Shown one piece after another: positions 6,976 through 13,091 of a DNA stretch of 13,895 nucleotides. The translations under genes and the position numbers were made by a program. Location: contig JAQVWU010000032.1 in NCBI GenBank assembly GCA_028709565.1, forward strand, positions 1 to 13,895, in the 5' to 3' direction. Numbering within the stretch: position 1 is the stretch's first letter; each line of letters opens with the position of its first letter. The notes below the pieces were generated by a model, which was given only the letters and a program-made list of their open reading frames with translations, searched no databases and had not been told where the DNA came from. This stretch comes from Eubacteriales bacterium. GTDB lineage: Bacteria; Bacillota; Clostridia; Oscillospirales; CAG-272.

Positions 6976-7046
6976 CGATATCACCCTTTTGTATTTGCTG
7001 CAATGAGAATTATTAAACTAAATCAATCTGTTTAATGATACTCTAT

Positions 7047-9014
7047 TTAATGATATATGACTTCCGCTATATCCATCCCGAATCCCGGAACCCGCGTATG
7101 GAACGTGTATTCATCCTTACGCTGTATCGGGTAGCAGTCGGGTTTCGTGATAATCTTTATTGATTTGATCTTTCTTTTCGTTTTTATCCACGGTGTAGCA
7201 TAAAAATAGTTTTCATTATCGATATACAGCCTTGAGGTATTTGCTGAAGTCATAACCTCGTTCACATGGCAGGCGCCGAAATCTTCCGTTATGGTCGGCA
7301 GGCCGCACATTTCGTTTATAAATTCAGCGGTCTTTTTCACGAATTCATCATCAATATCCATAAAGGTCAGCGAAGCGGTCCAGACAGCGTTATGCGGATC
7401 TATAACATCGGAGCTAAGCGGAACCGCTTCTCTGACAAGTTCCGGAATACCCGAAAAGGATATCTTTCCGTTGTCGTCAAGCCCCAGATACAGTATCTCG
7501 CCGGCGTTATAAGCGCTGATAAGTTTCTTCTCTTTATCATCCAGCAATGACCGATTAATGACCAGTATAGGTCCGCGGACGGTGCTGAGATTTTCGATGC
7601 GCGCAATCTTGTGAACGGCCGCGCCGCGGCTCATCAGTTCCGCTGTCCATTTGCCGTTATACCAATTGCGATTTTCGGTAAACGCGTCACGCTCACGCAC
7701 ATATTTTTTATCCGACCAAACCACGGTCACTCCGCATACATCGTAAACCGAAGGCACAAACGCGTTGTCCCACATCATGCGTATCAAATCCCACTCACTT
7801 GCTTTAAGACCGTCACCAAGACAATAGTGCGGACCGTTCGTTATAGGCGCAAACGCACCGTGCTCATTGATATAAAAATTGCTCAGATTGACTCCTACGG
7901 CTCTCTGCATTGCGATCGGCATATGGTGAAGCACATCCCACTGTTCGAGCGTATCACGAATCATGCACAGCGGTGTCAGTTTGAGTTTGGGCAGATAGGC
8001 TTTCAGCTGCATCATGTTTGAAGCGAATTCATAGTGTATGAACTTACGGCGGTCATCCTTCATATCAAAACCGTTGTCGGAGTTTGCCAGGAAAAACAGA
8101 TCGGCTGACACATCCTCTACGATGAAGGAGTCTGCGCCGGAGTTCTCATAACTTTTATAATCAGTACCGTAACGGTAAACAGCCTCAACAGGTCCCTTCG
8201 TCCACGCGCTGTTAAAAGCCGCCTGGGCGCCGACCGATCGAATAGCGTGTATCACATGATCCATAAAAGCAGCCCAGCGCTCGGTGTTATATTCGATCCA
8301 TTCCGGTCGATGCGTTTTAAAGATAAAATCGGCTTTCCGGGATATTGTAACACATTCATCCGGCAGTATGATGCCATACCGGCTCAAAAAACCGTCGGTG
8401 CACTCAGCCGAATAATCAGCTTCCTGTAATGAAAGCCGCGGACTTGAAACGCCGTCCGCAAGCTGTATGCCGTCAAGACCGTAATCACGGATTGTCTTTT
8501 TAAGCTGTTCGATAAACACCGTTTCAAATTGGGTTCCGTCCGAAAAACTCTTGAGCATGTGAATCAGGTTCGTGCGGTTCCCGTATCGGGTGACTACCAT
8601 TAATTCCGGATGTTGAACCGTGTATTGGGGCATATCCTCTATACCGGTCGCCGAATCAAAATCGAACATACTGATATAAACCTTTATATTATACCTGTGA
8701 AGTTCATGTATCAATCCCGCCAGTTGATAATTGGTCCATTTCTGACGCAACCTGTCGTCATTTCCGTCGTGCCCGCAATAAGAGCAGGCATAATCAGGCA
8801 GCCGATATTCAAAATCCATACCTTGATGTGTCATCACAAAGGCTATGCTGGTCAGATGGAAGGATATCATGTCCGGTATAAATCCGGTTTTTTGTAAAAA
8901 ATCGCTTAAATTATAATCTTGTTTTTCGTTGTCAAAGCCTATGAGCTCAATCCATACAGAATTGCGAAAGCCGTTGTGATTCTGATTAAAATATACATCT
9001 TTATATCCGTACAT
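7047..9014 (-). CDS. Putative glycoside hydrolase-like TIM-barrel protein
   Basis: This is an intact 655-residue protein with no signal peptide or membrane segment, so it should be cytoplasmic. The first 430 residues look like a TIM-barrel glycosidase-type fold: a strand-like HRYNIKVYISMFDFD (107-121), DYGLDGIQLADG (178-188), a segment with AAFNSAWTKG (265-274) and FYINEHGAFAPITNG (380-394). From about residue 465 a Rossmann-like part begins (AAVHKIARI, GPILVINRS), which recalls the trimerisation domain after the barrel in GH42-type enzymes. I do not recognise the exact family and cannot name catalytic residues. A C-x2-C pair (77, 80) is present. The ribosome binding site is AGAGAGG ahead of ATG 9014. 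It heads the accessory minus-strand block and is the only intact gene there. Role in sugar or glycan breakdown is inferred from fold-like motifs and neighbours. Confidence 0.65.
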   Translation of the reverse strand: MYGYKDVYFNQNHNGFRNSVWIELIGFDNEKQDYNLSDFLQKTGFIPDMISFHLTSIAFVMTHQGMDFEYRLPDYACSYCGHDGNDDRLRQKWTNYQLAGLIHELHRYNIKVYISMFDFDSATGIEDMPQYTVQHPELMVVTRYGNRTNLIHMLKSFSDGTQFETVFIEQLKKTIRDYGLDGIQLADGVSSPRLSLQEADYSAECTDGFLSRYGIILPDECVTISRKADFIFKTHRPEWIEYNTERWAAFMDHVIHAIRSVGAQAAFNSAWTKGPVEAVYRYGTDYKSYENSGADSFIVEDVSADLFFLANSDNGFDMKDDRRKFIHYEFASNMMQLKAYLPKLKLTPLCMIRDTLEQWDVLHHMPIAMQRAVGVNLSNFYINEHGAFAPITNGPHYCLGDGLKASEWDLIRMMWDNAFVPSVYDVCGVTVVWSDKKYVRERDAFTENRNWYNGKWTAELMSRGAAVHKIARIENLSTVRGPILVINRSLLDDKEKKLISAYNAGEILYLGLDDNGKISFSGIPELVREAVPLSSDVIDPHNAVWTASLTFMDIDDEFVKKTAEFINEMCGLPTITEDFGACHVNEVMTSANTSRLYIDNENYFYATPWIKTKRKIKSIKIITKPDCYPIQRKDEYTFHTRVPGFGMDIAEVIYH

Positions 9015-9254
9015 ACAAACCTCTCTCTGTGTATTTACTTATTTATTTTCATTATATATGTTTTCATATTTATTGTATTTACATTTTCGGCTATAAAATT
9101 TGCACAAAATGGCCCCGTCATATGATTATTTGTCTTTTTCGATACAAATCGCAGCAGCTGTTGGATTATTTATTATACGGCAATTCCATTATACATGAAA
9201 TTTTATAATAAGTATATATTTTACGGCAGGCACCCTGTACTTTTATATGTTTTG

Positions 9255-9263
9255 TGCTATAAT
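9255..9263 (+). promoter_or_regulatory. Extended -10 promoter for rsmI
   Basis: TGCTATAAT is a perfect -10 hexamer (9258-9263) with the TGn extension. No good -35 is present (best about three matches), as is common for extended -10 promoters. Transcription would start near 9270, ahead of the ribosome binding site at 9292. Confidence 0.65.
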
Positions 9264-9291
9264 AAATGTATCCGGATAAAAATATTCGCTC

Positions 9292-9298
9292 GGGAGGA
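9292..9298 (+). promoter_or_regulatory. rsmI ribosome binding site, far from the ATG
   Basis: GGGAGGA is the best Shine-Dalgarno sequence here, but it ends 18 bases before ATG 9317, longer than the usual 5-10. The in-frame codon at normal distance is ATT 9308, a rare start. Confidence 0.55.
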
Positions 9299-9316
9299 AT
9301 TTTACGAATTACGCAT

Positions 9317-10180
9317 ATGGAAAAGAATAAAATTGAGGGCGGCACCCTTTATCTTGTCGCAACCCCCATCGGAAACCTTGCCGACCTGTCTGCCCGCGCG
9401 ATAAAAGTATTGAATGAAGTTGATTTTATAGCAGCTGAGGATACCCGCGTCACAGCCAAACTTCTGTCGCATATCAACGCGGTCAAGCCCATGATAAGTT
9501 ATCACGAGCATAATGCACATGAATGCGGTGAAATAATCGCCAAACGTCTGAGCAAAGGTGAAAGCTGCGCTCTGGTCACCGACGCCGGAACGCCGGCGAT
9601 AAGCGACCCCGGCGAAGATATTGTCCGGCTCTGCGCTGACAGAGATATAAATGTAACGTCGGTTCCCGGTCCGTGCGCCGCCATATGCGCCCTTACCCTT
9701 TCGGGGCTTAACTCGGGGCGTTTCGTTTTTGAAGGCTTTGTTGACGGGACCGGAACGCAGCGGGCGGAGCGTCTGGGCCTGCTAAAAAGCGAAAAAAGAA
9801 CGTTGATATTTTATGCGGCGCCGCATAAAATACAATCAACGCTCAAGGAACTAGCTGAGATATTCGGAAACAGAAAGATCGCCATTTGCCGCGAACTGAC
9901 CAAACTTAACGAGGAGATTATCCGCACCGATCTGTTATCCGCTTCTGTGTTATACAACGATAAAAAGCCGCGGGGCGAGTATGTGCTTGTGGTGGAAGGT
10001 TCCTCCGATAACGATAGTTTTTGGTCCGGCATGACCATTTCGGAACATACGGATTTTTACATTGAAGCCGGGATGCCAAAAATGGACGCTGTAAAAGCGG
10101 CTGCCAAAGACAGAGGAGTCGCTAAAAATGTCATTTATAAAGCGCTTCTTAAATCAAAAGACCATAACGGCAGCCTATGA
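9317..10180 (+). CDS. rsmI: 16S rRNA 2'-O-ribose C1402 methyltransferase
   Basis: This is a 287-residue RsmI/YraL protein, which 2'-O-methylates C1402 in the decoding centre of 16S rRNA using SAM. The tetrapyrrole-methylase fold motifs are complete: LYLVATPIGNLADLS (residues 11-25), AAEDTRVTAKLL (39-50), VTDAGTPAISDPG (87-99) and VPGPCA (116-121), followed by FVFEGF (136-141). The length is normal. The ATG at 9317 gives the usual short N-terminus before GTLYLVATPIGN. The frame stays open upstream to an earlier ATG at 9266, which would add 17 unrelated residues and lies just after the -10 box, so it was rejected. In other Firmicutes rsmI follows trmN6 closely; here it has its own promoter after the accessory block. 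Its stop codon lies tail-to-tail with that of a small minus-strand ORF. Confidence 0.95.
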   Translation: MEKNKIEGGTLYLVATPIGNLADLSARAIKVLNEVDFIAAEDTRVTAKLLSHINAVKPMISYHEHNAHECGEIIAKRLSKGESCALVTDAGTPAISDPGEDIVRLCADRDINVTSVPGPCAAICALTLSGLNSGRFVFEGFVDGTGTQRAERLGLLKSEKRTLIFYAAPHKIQSTLKELAEIFGNRKIAICRELTKLNEEIIRTDLLSASVLYNDKKPRGEYVLVVEGSSDNDSFWSGMTISEHTDFYIEAGMPKMDAVKAAAKDRGVAKNVIYKALLKSKDHNGSL

Positions 10181-10318
10181 ATGCCGGACTTTTCGTGTTG
10201 CGTTATTTACGGATTTAGTTTTCCGCCTGACGCTTTTTATTCTTTTTGCGGCTGCACAGCAATCCCTGAGTACCTCTTCGCTGACCAATTTACCGTTTAT
10301 ATATCTTGCAATAACCAA
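10175..10318 (-). CDS. Small basic hypothetical protein, 47 aa, TTG start
   Basis: This short ORF reads MVIARYINGKLVSEEVLRDC at its start, then becomes Lys/Arg rich. It has 13 basic and 3 acidic residues and a pair of Cys at 20-21. I do not recognise the family. Support for a real gene is the near-ideal ribosome binding site GGGAGGTG (complement of 10326-10333), 7 bases before TTG 10318. It lies 63 bases after the hisIE stop in the same direction, so it would be the last gene of the his transcript. Its TAG ends immediately next to the rsmI TGA on the other strand. The Shine-Dalgarno sequence is one arm of a hairpin, so translation may be limited. It could also be a chance ORF; codon evidence is too small to decide. 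Confidence 0.5.
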   Translation of the reverse strand: MVIARYINGKLVSEEVLRDCCAAAKRIKSVRRKTKSVNNATRKVRHS

Positions 10319-10323
10319 TTTTT

Positions 10324-10362
10324 TACACCTCCCGGTTTATTGTTGACCATACGGGAGGTGTA
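10324..10362. promoter_or_regulatory. 11-bp perfect inverted repeat containing a Shine-Dalgarno on each strand
   Basis: TACACCTCCCG (10324-10334) and CGGGAGGTGTA (10352-10362) are perfectly complementary around a 17-base loop. On the minus strand the 3' arm supplies the ribosome binding site of the 47-codon ORF and the 5' arm masks it. On the plus strand the same holds for a 23-codon ORF. It is not a classical terminator: on the minus strand it is followed by A residues, not T, and on the plus strand by tatatgcat. Confidence 0.75.
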
Positions 10363-10381
10363 TATGCATATTATTTTATTA

Positions 10382-11041
10382 TTATGTGTTTTTATCTGTA
10401 TTTTTAAATTGTTTGAGATTGCCTATCTTCTTTGACCGCTGTTCCAGTTCATTTAATACATCCTCAAACGGCAGATTGCGCTCATTCATCAACACCATAA
10501 GATGGTAGATAAGATCGCTGATTTCAAGGGTCAGCTGACCGTTATCGCTGTTTTTGGCGGCAATTATGGTCTCGCTGCATTCCTCGCCGACCTTCTTCAG
10601 GATTTTATCCAGTCCCTCGTTAAACAAGTAACAGGTGTATGAACCCTGCTGAGGACTGGCTTTTCTGTCGGCGACCGTTTTATACAGGGTATACAGCACA
10701 TTCGGGGTAACTTCCTCTTCTCCGTATAAAATATTACCGTCAAAGCATGAATATGCCCCGGAATGGCATGCCGCACCGATCTGATCAACCGAAATCAACA
10801 GCGTGTCGTCATCGCAATCGTATTTTATGGACTTTACATATTGGAAATGTCCGGAACCGGCACCCTTGTTCCATAAACATGACCGCGAACGGCTGTAAAA
10901 CCAGGTGGTCCCGCTTTCCAGTGTTTTTGTCAGCGATTCCTCGTTCATATAGGCGAGCATGAGCACACTGCTTGTCTCCGCGTCCCGGATGACAGCCGGA
11001 ATCAGCTCGCTTTTTTTAAAAAAATCACCGATTTCCTTCAT
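10382..11041 (-). CDS. hisIE: Bifunctional phosphoribosyl-AMP cyclohydrolase / phosphoribosyl-ATP pyrophosphatase
   Basis: This 219-residue fusion carries out the second and third steps of histidine synthesis: removal of pyrophosphate from phosphoribosyl-ATP (HisE, C-terminal) and ring opening of phosphoribosyl-AMP (HisI, N-terminal). HisI shows FYSRSRSCLWNKG (48-60), the metal-binding D75-x-D77-x-D79 in YDCDDDTLL, and the zinc-type C92-H93...C99 in CHSGAYSCF. HisE begins near residue 116 and shows KKVGEECSETIIAAKN (149-164) and LEISDLIYHLMVLM (172-185). One variation: the usual KGETSG-type loop of HisI reads KGAGSG, with Ala at the Glu position. The gene overlaps hisF by ATGA, which implies coupled translation. 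It is the last known gene of the operon. Confidence 0.96.
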   Translation of the reverse strand: MKEIGDFFKKSELIPAVIRDAETSSVLMLAYMNEESLTKTLESGTTWFYSRSRSCLWNKGAGSGHFQYVKSIKYDCDDDTLLISVDQIGAACHSGAYSCFDGNILYGEEEVTPNVLYTLYKTVADRKASPQQGSYTCYLFNEGLDKILKKVGEECSETIIAAKNSDNGQLTLEISDLIYHLMVLMNERNLPFEDVLNELEQRSKKIGNLKQFKNTDKNT

Positions 11042-11793
11042 AATTTCACCCTTGTCCCGTTTTCCTTGAGATATTTTTTTACTTCGTAAATAGAAAGCTC
11101 GCGGTAATGAAATACCGTTGCACCTAAAGCGGCGTCTGCGTGGGCCAGTGTAAACACGTCATAAAAATGTTCGGGTTTGCCTGCGCCGCCCGATGCGATT
11201 ACCGGTATTTTTACTGCGCCGGCAATTTTTCCGGTAATATCGATATCATATCCGTTTTTTGTCCCGTCGCGGTCCATTGAAGTCAAAAGTATCTCTCCGG
11301 CGCCCAGACGTTCGGCTTCCATCGCCCATTGTACGGCATCAATACCGGTATCTCTTCTGCCGCCTTCGACATATACGGTATATCCGCCGGGGGAGCTCTT
11401 GACGTCAATGGCAATCACCACACACCGGCTTCCGAAGAGTTCGGCAGCCCGTCCGATAAGCGAACTGTCGGCGACAGCGGCTGAATTTATACCGACTTTG
11501 TCCGCTCCCGCAATCAGTATCTCACGGATATCATCGATTGTGCGAATACCCCCTCCGACGGTCAGCGGCACCGACAGCTCGCGCGCCACCTTTTTTATTA
11601 CTTCAGTAATTGTTTTCCGTTTTTCGCAGGTCGCCGTTATATCCAGCAAAACAATCTCATCGGCGCCCTGTTGGTCATACAAACACGCAATCTCGGCAGG
11701 GTCCCCCGCGTCGCGCAGATTTTCGAAGTTTACTCCCTTGACAACCCTGCCGTTTTTCACGTCAAGACAGGGTATTATCCGCTTTTCCCGCAT
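11038..11793 (-). CDS. hisF: Imidazole glycerol phosphate synthase, cyclase subunit
   Basis: This 251-residue (beta-alpha)8 barrel uses ammonia to turn PRFAR into imidazole glycerol phosphate and AICAR. The N-terminal RIIPCLDVKNGRVVKG (5-20) has catalytic D11, and AIDVK (128-132) has D130. Phosphate-binding GGGIRT (80-85) and ASGGAG are present. The residues known in Thermotoga HisF to form the ammonia gate and HisH contact (R5, E46, K99, E167, with D98) are all kept, so it appears built to work with the HisH glutaminase. hisH, however, is not in this operon. The start overlaps the end of hisA by 32 bases; GAGAGG 9 bases before ATG 11793 supports it. The stop overlaps the hisIE ATG. Confidence 0.97.
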   Translation of the reverse strand: MREKRIIPCLDVKNGRVVKGVNFENLRDAGDPAEIACLYDQQGADEIVLLDITATCEKRKTITEVIKKVARELSVPLTVGGGIRTIDDIREILIAGADKVGINSAAVADSSLIGRAAELFGSRCVVIAIDVKSSPGGYTVYVEGGRRDTGIDAVQWAMEAERLGAGEILLTSMDRDGTKNGYDIDITGKIAGAVKIPVIASGGAGKPEHFYDVFTLAHADAALGATVFHYRELSIYEVKKYLKENGTRVKL

Positions 11794-12496
11794 ATTCGAC
11801 AGCCTCTCTCAGCGATAATGAACCGCTGTAAATCGCCTTTCCCGTTATTGCCCCGTACAAACCCATTGAAACGAGCTTTTTAATATCGTTTATGTCATTG
11901 ATCCCGCCGCTGGCTGTTATATCGATGGAAACCGCTTCGCTCAGCGCGGCAAGCTGTATGCAATTCGCTCCGCTCTGCGTCCCGTCCCGTTCGATATCGG
12001 TAAATATAATATTGCTCACACCGCAGTCTTCCATAATGCGCGCAAACTCTATATAATCGGTTTCCGAACGCTCAAGCCATCCGGATATTCTGACCTTTCC
12101 GTCGTACGCGTCAATGCCCACTGCTATTCTGTCTTTATAATGTCTGACGGCGTCCCGTACCAGATTGGGGTTGAGCAGCGCCGCCGATCCCAGAATAACA
12201 CGGCTAATCCCGTTTTCAAGATAAAATTCAACGGTTTCCATATCCCGGATACCGCCGCCCAACTGGACCGGTACCGGCGACTCGGCTGCCAGCGCGCACA
12301 ACAGTTCGTGATTTACCGTTTTGCCCTCTTTGGCGCCGTCCAGGTCGACCATATGAATATATTGCGCCCCGTCGGCGATAAAGGACCGCAGGGCTGTATA
12401 CGGATCGGATGCCACCTTGCCGGCGCTGCCGTATTCGCCCCTGACCAGTCTTACGCACGCGCCGCCGAGTATATCTATAGCCGGTAATATTATCAT
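11762..12496 (-). CDS. hisA: ProFAR isomerase (phosphoribosylformimino-AICAR-P isomerase)
   Basis: This is a 244-residue half-barrel-duplicated TIM barrel that isomerises ProFAR to PRFAR, the substrate of HisF. It begins MIILPAIDILGGACVRL, with catalytic D8, and has VDLDGAKEG (50-58), QLGGGIRD (78-85), VGIDAYDGKV with D129, and FTDIERDGTQSG (165-176). The start at 12496 is chosen over the upstream ATG at 12562, which would add 22 residues overlapping hisB. AAGGGTG ends 9 bases before this ATG, and the ATG is 4 bases after the hisB stop. The C-terminus overlaps hisF by 32 bases in another frame. Normally hisH lies between hisB and this gene; here there is no room for it. Confidence 0.97.
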   Translation of the reverse strand: MIILPAIDILGGACVRLVRGEYGSAGKVASDPYTALRSFIADGAQYIHMVDLDGAKEGKTVNHELLCALAAESPVPVQLGGGIRDMETVEFYLENGISRVILGSAALLNPNLVRDAVRHYKDRIAVGIDAYDGKVRISGWLERSETDYIEFARIMEDCGVSNIIFTDIERDGTQSGANCIQLAALSEAVSIDITASGGINDINDIKKLVSMGLYGAITGKAIYSGSLSLREAVEYAGKADNTLS

Positions 12497-12500
12497 AACG

Positions 12501-13082
12501 CTATACACCCTTTGCGGATAATACTCCGCCGTCTGTTTTTTCCGCCGCTTTTGCCAATGCACGCGCCGCGGCTTTATATATCGCCTCGGTCATATGATGC
12601 GCGTTTTCACCGCAGAGCAGTTTTATATGCAGGGTAATCCCCATATTGAATGCCAGCGCTCCGAAGAACTCTTTGGTTAGGGCGGTATCGTAACAGCCTA
12701 TTTTGGGCGTATTCACCTCGCCGTCAAAGACCAGGTAAGGTCTGCCCGAAATATCGACGGCGGCAAAGGCCAGACTCTCGTCCATTGGAACATGGGCTTC
12801 CCCGAACCGGCGTATAGCCGAACGGTCACCGAGAATTTCGGCAAACAGAGCACCCAGGACTATGCCCGCGTCCTCCACGGAATGATGGGTGTCCACATCG
12901 ATATCTCCCGTCATCTCCAGAGTAATGACAAATCCACCGTGGACACAGAAGGTATTGAGCATATGGTCAAAAAAACCGATACCGCTCCCGCCGATTAAAA
13001 TACCGTTGTTTGGCCTGTCAAGCTCCAGCGACATTTTTATGCGGGTCTCGCGCGTATTTCTTTCCTTTTCTGCTTTTCTCAT
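12501..13082 (-). CDS. hisB: Imidazoleglycerol-phosphate dehydratase
   Basis: This 193-residue single-domain HisB dehydrates imidazole glycerol phosphate to imidazole acetol phosphate in the cytoplasm, as a 24-mer with two Mn sites per unit in the family. The metal-binding histidine motifs are complete: FFDHML (37-42), DVDTHHSVED (62-71), PMDESLAF (99-106) and GENAHHMTEAIYK (158-170). The ending LSAKGV matches the family's L-S-T-K-G. There is no HAD phosphatase domain, so histidinol-phosphate phosphatase must be encoded elsewhere, as usual in Firmicutes. The start MRKAEKERNTRET is the typical one. The gap after hisC is 9 bases. Confidence 0.97.
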   Translation of the reverse strand: MRKAEKERNTRETRIKMSLELDRPNNGILIGGSGIGFFDHMLNTFCVHGGFVITLEMTGDIDVDTHHSVEDAGIVLGALFAEILGDRSAIRRFGEAHVPMDESLAFAAVDISGRPYLVFDGEVNTPKIGCYDTALTKEFFGALAFNMGITLHIKLLCGENAHHMTEAIYKAAARALAKAAEKTDGGVLSAKGV

Positions 13083-13091
13083 AATATAAAG

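Larger units (their letters stand above)
9015..9316. other. AT-rich divergent intergenic region
   Basis: This spacer separates the minus-strand glycosidase-like gene from rsmI. It is strongly AT-rich. For the minus strand, a TATAAT (complement of 9051-9056) lies about 37 bases before ATG 9014, but only a poor -35 (three of six matches at 17 bases) is visible. For the plus strand it holds the rsmI promoter and ribosome binding site listed separately. No small gene or regulatory RNA was recognised. Confidence 0.5.

Noticed and set aside
7266..7550. Plus-strand ORFs within the glycosidase-like gene (several between 7266 and 8897)
   Set aside because: All are shadows of the intact 655-residue minus-strand gene and none has a ribosome binding site with a recognisable product.
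10324..10362. Inverted repeat as a bidirectional terminator for rsmI and the his operon
   Set aside because: There is no T run directly after the stem on either strand, and the arms are Shine-Dalgarno sequences with starts at working distance. A termination role is not excluded.
10181..10435. Plus-strand ORF of 84 codons after rsmI
   Set aside because: It begins directly after the rsmI stop without a ribosome binding site and covers both the small minus-strand ORF and the end of hisIE. Only its last 23 codons have a start signal, reported separately.
11177..11818. Plus-strand ORF of 213 codons
   Set aside because: It is the antisense shadow of hisF, which has complete family motifs; the Ser/Pro/Ile-rich translation is typical of a reverse-strand artefact.
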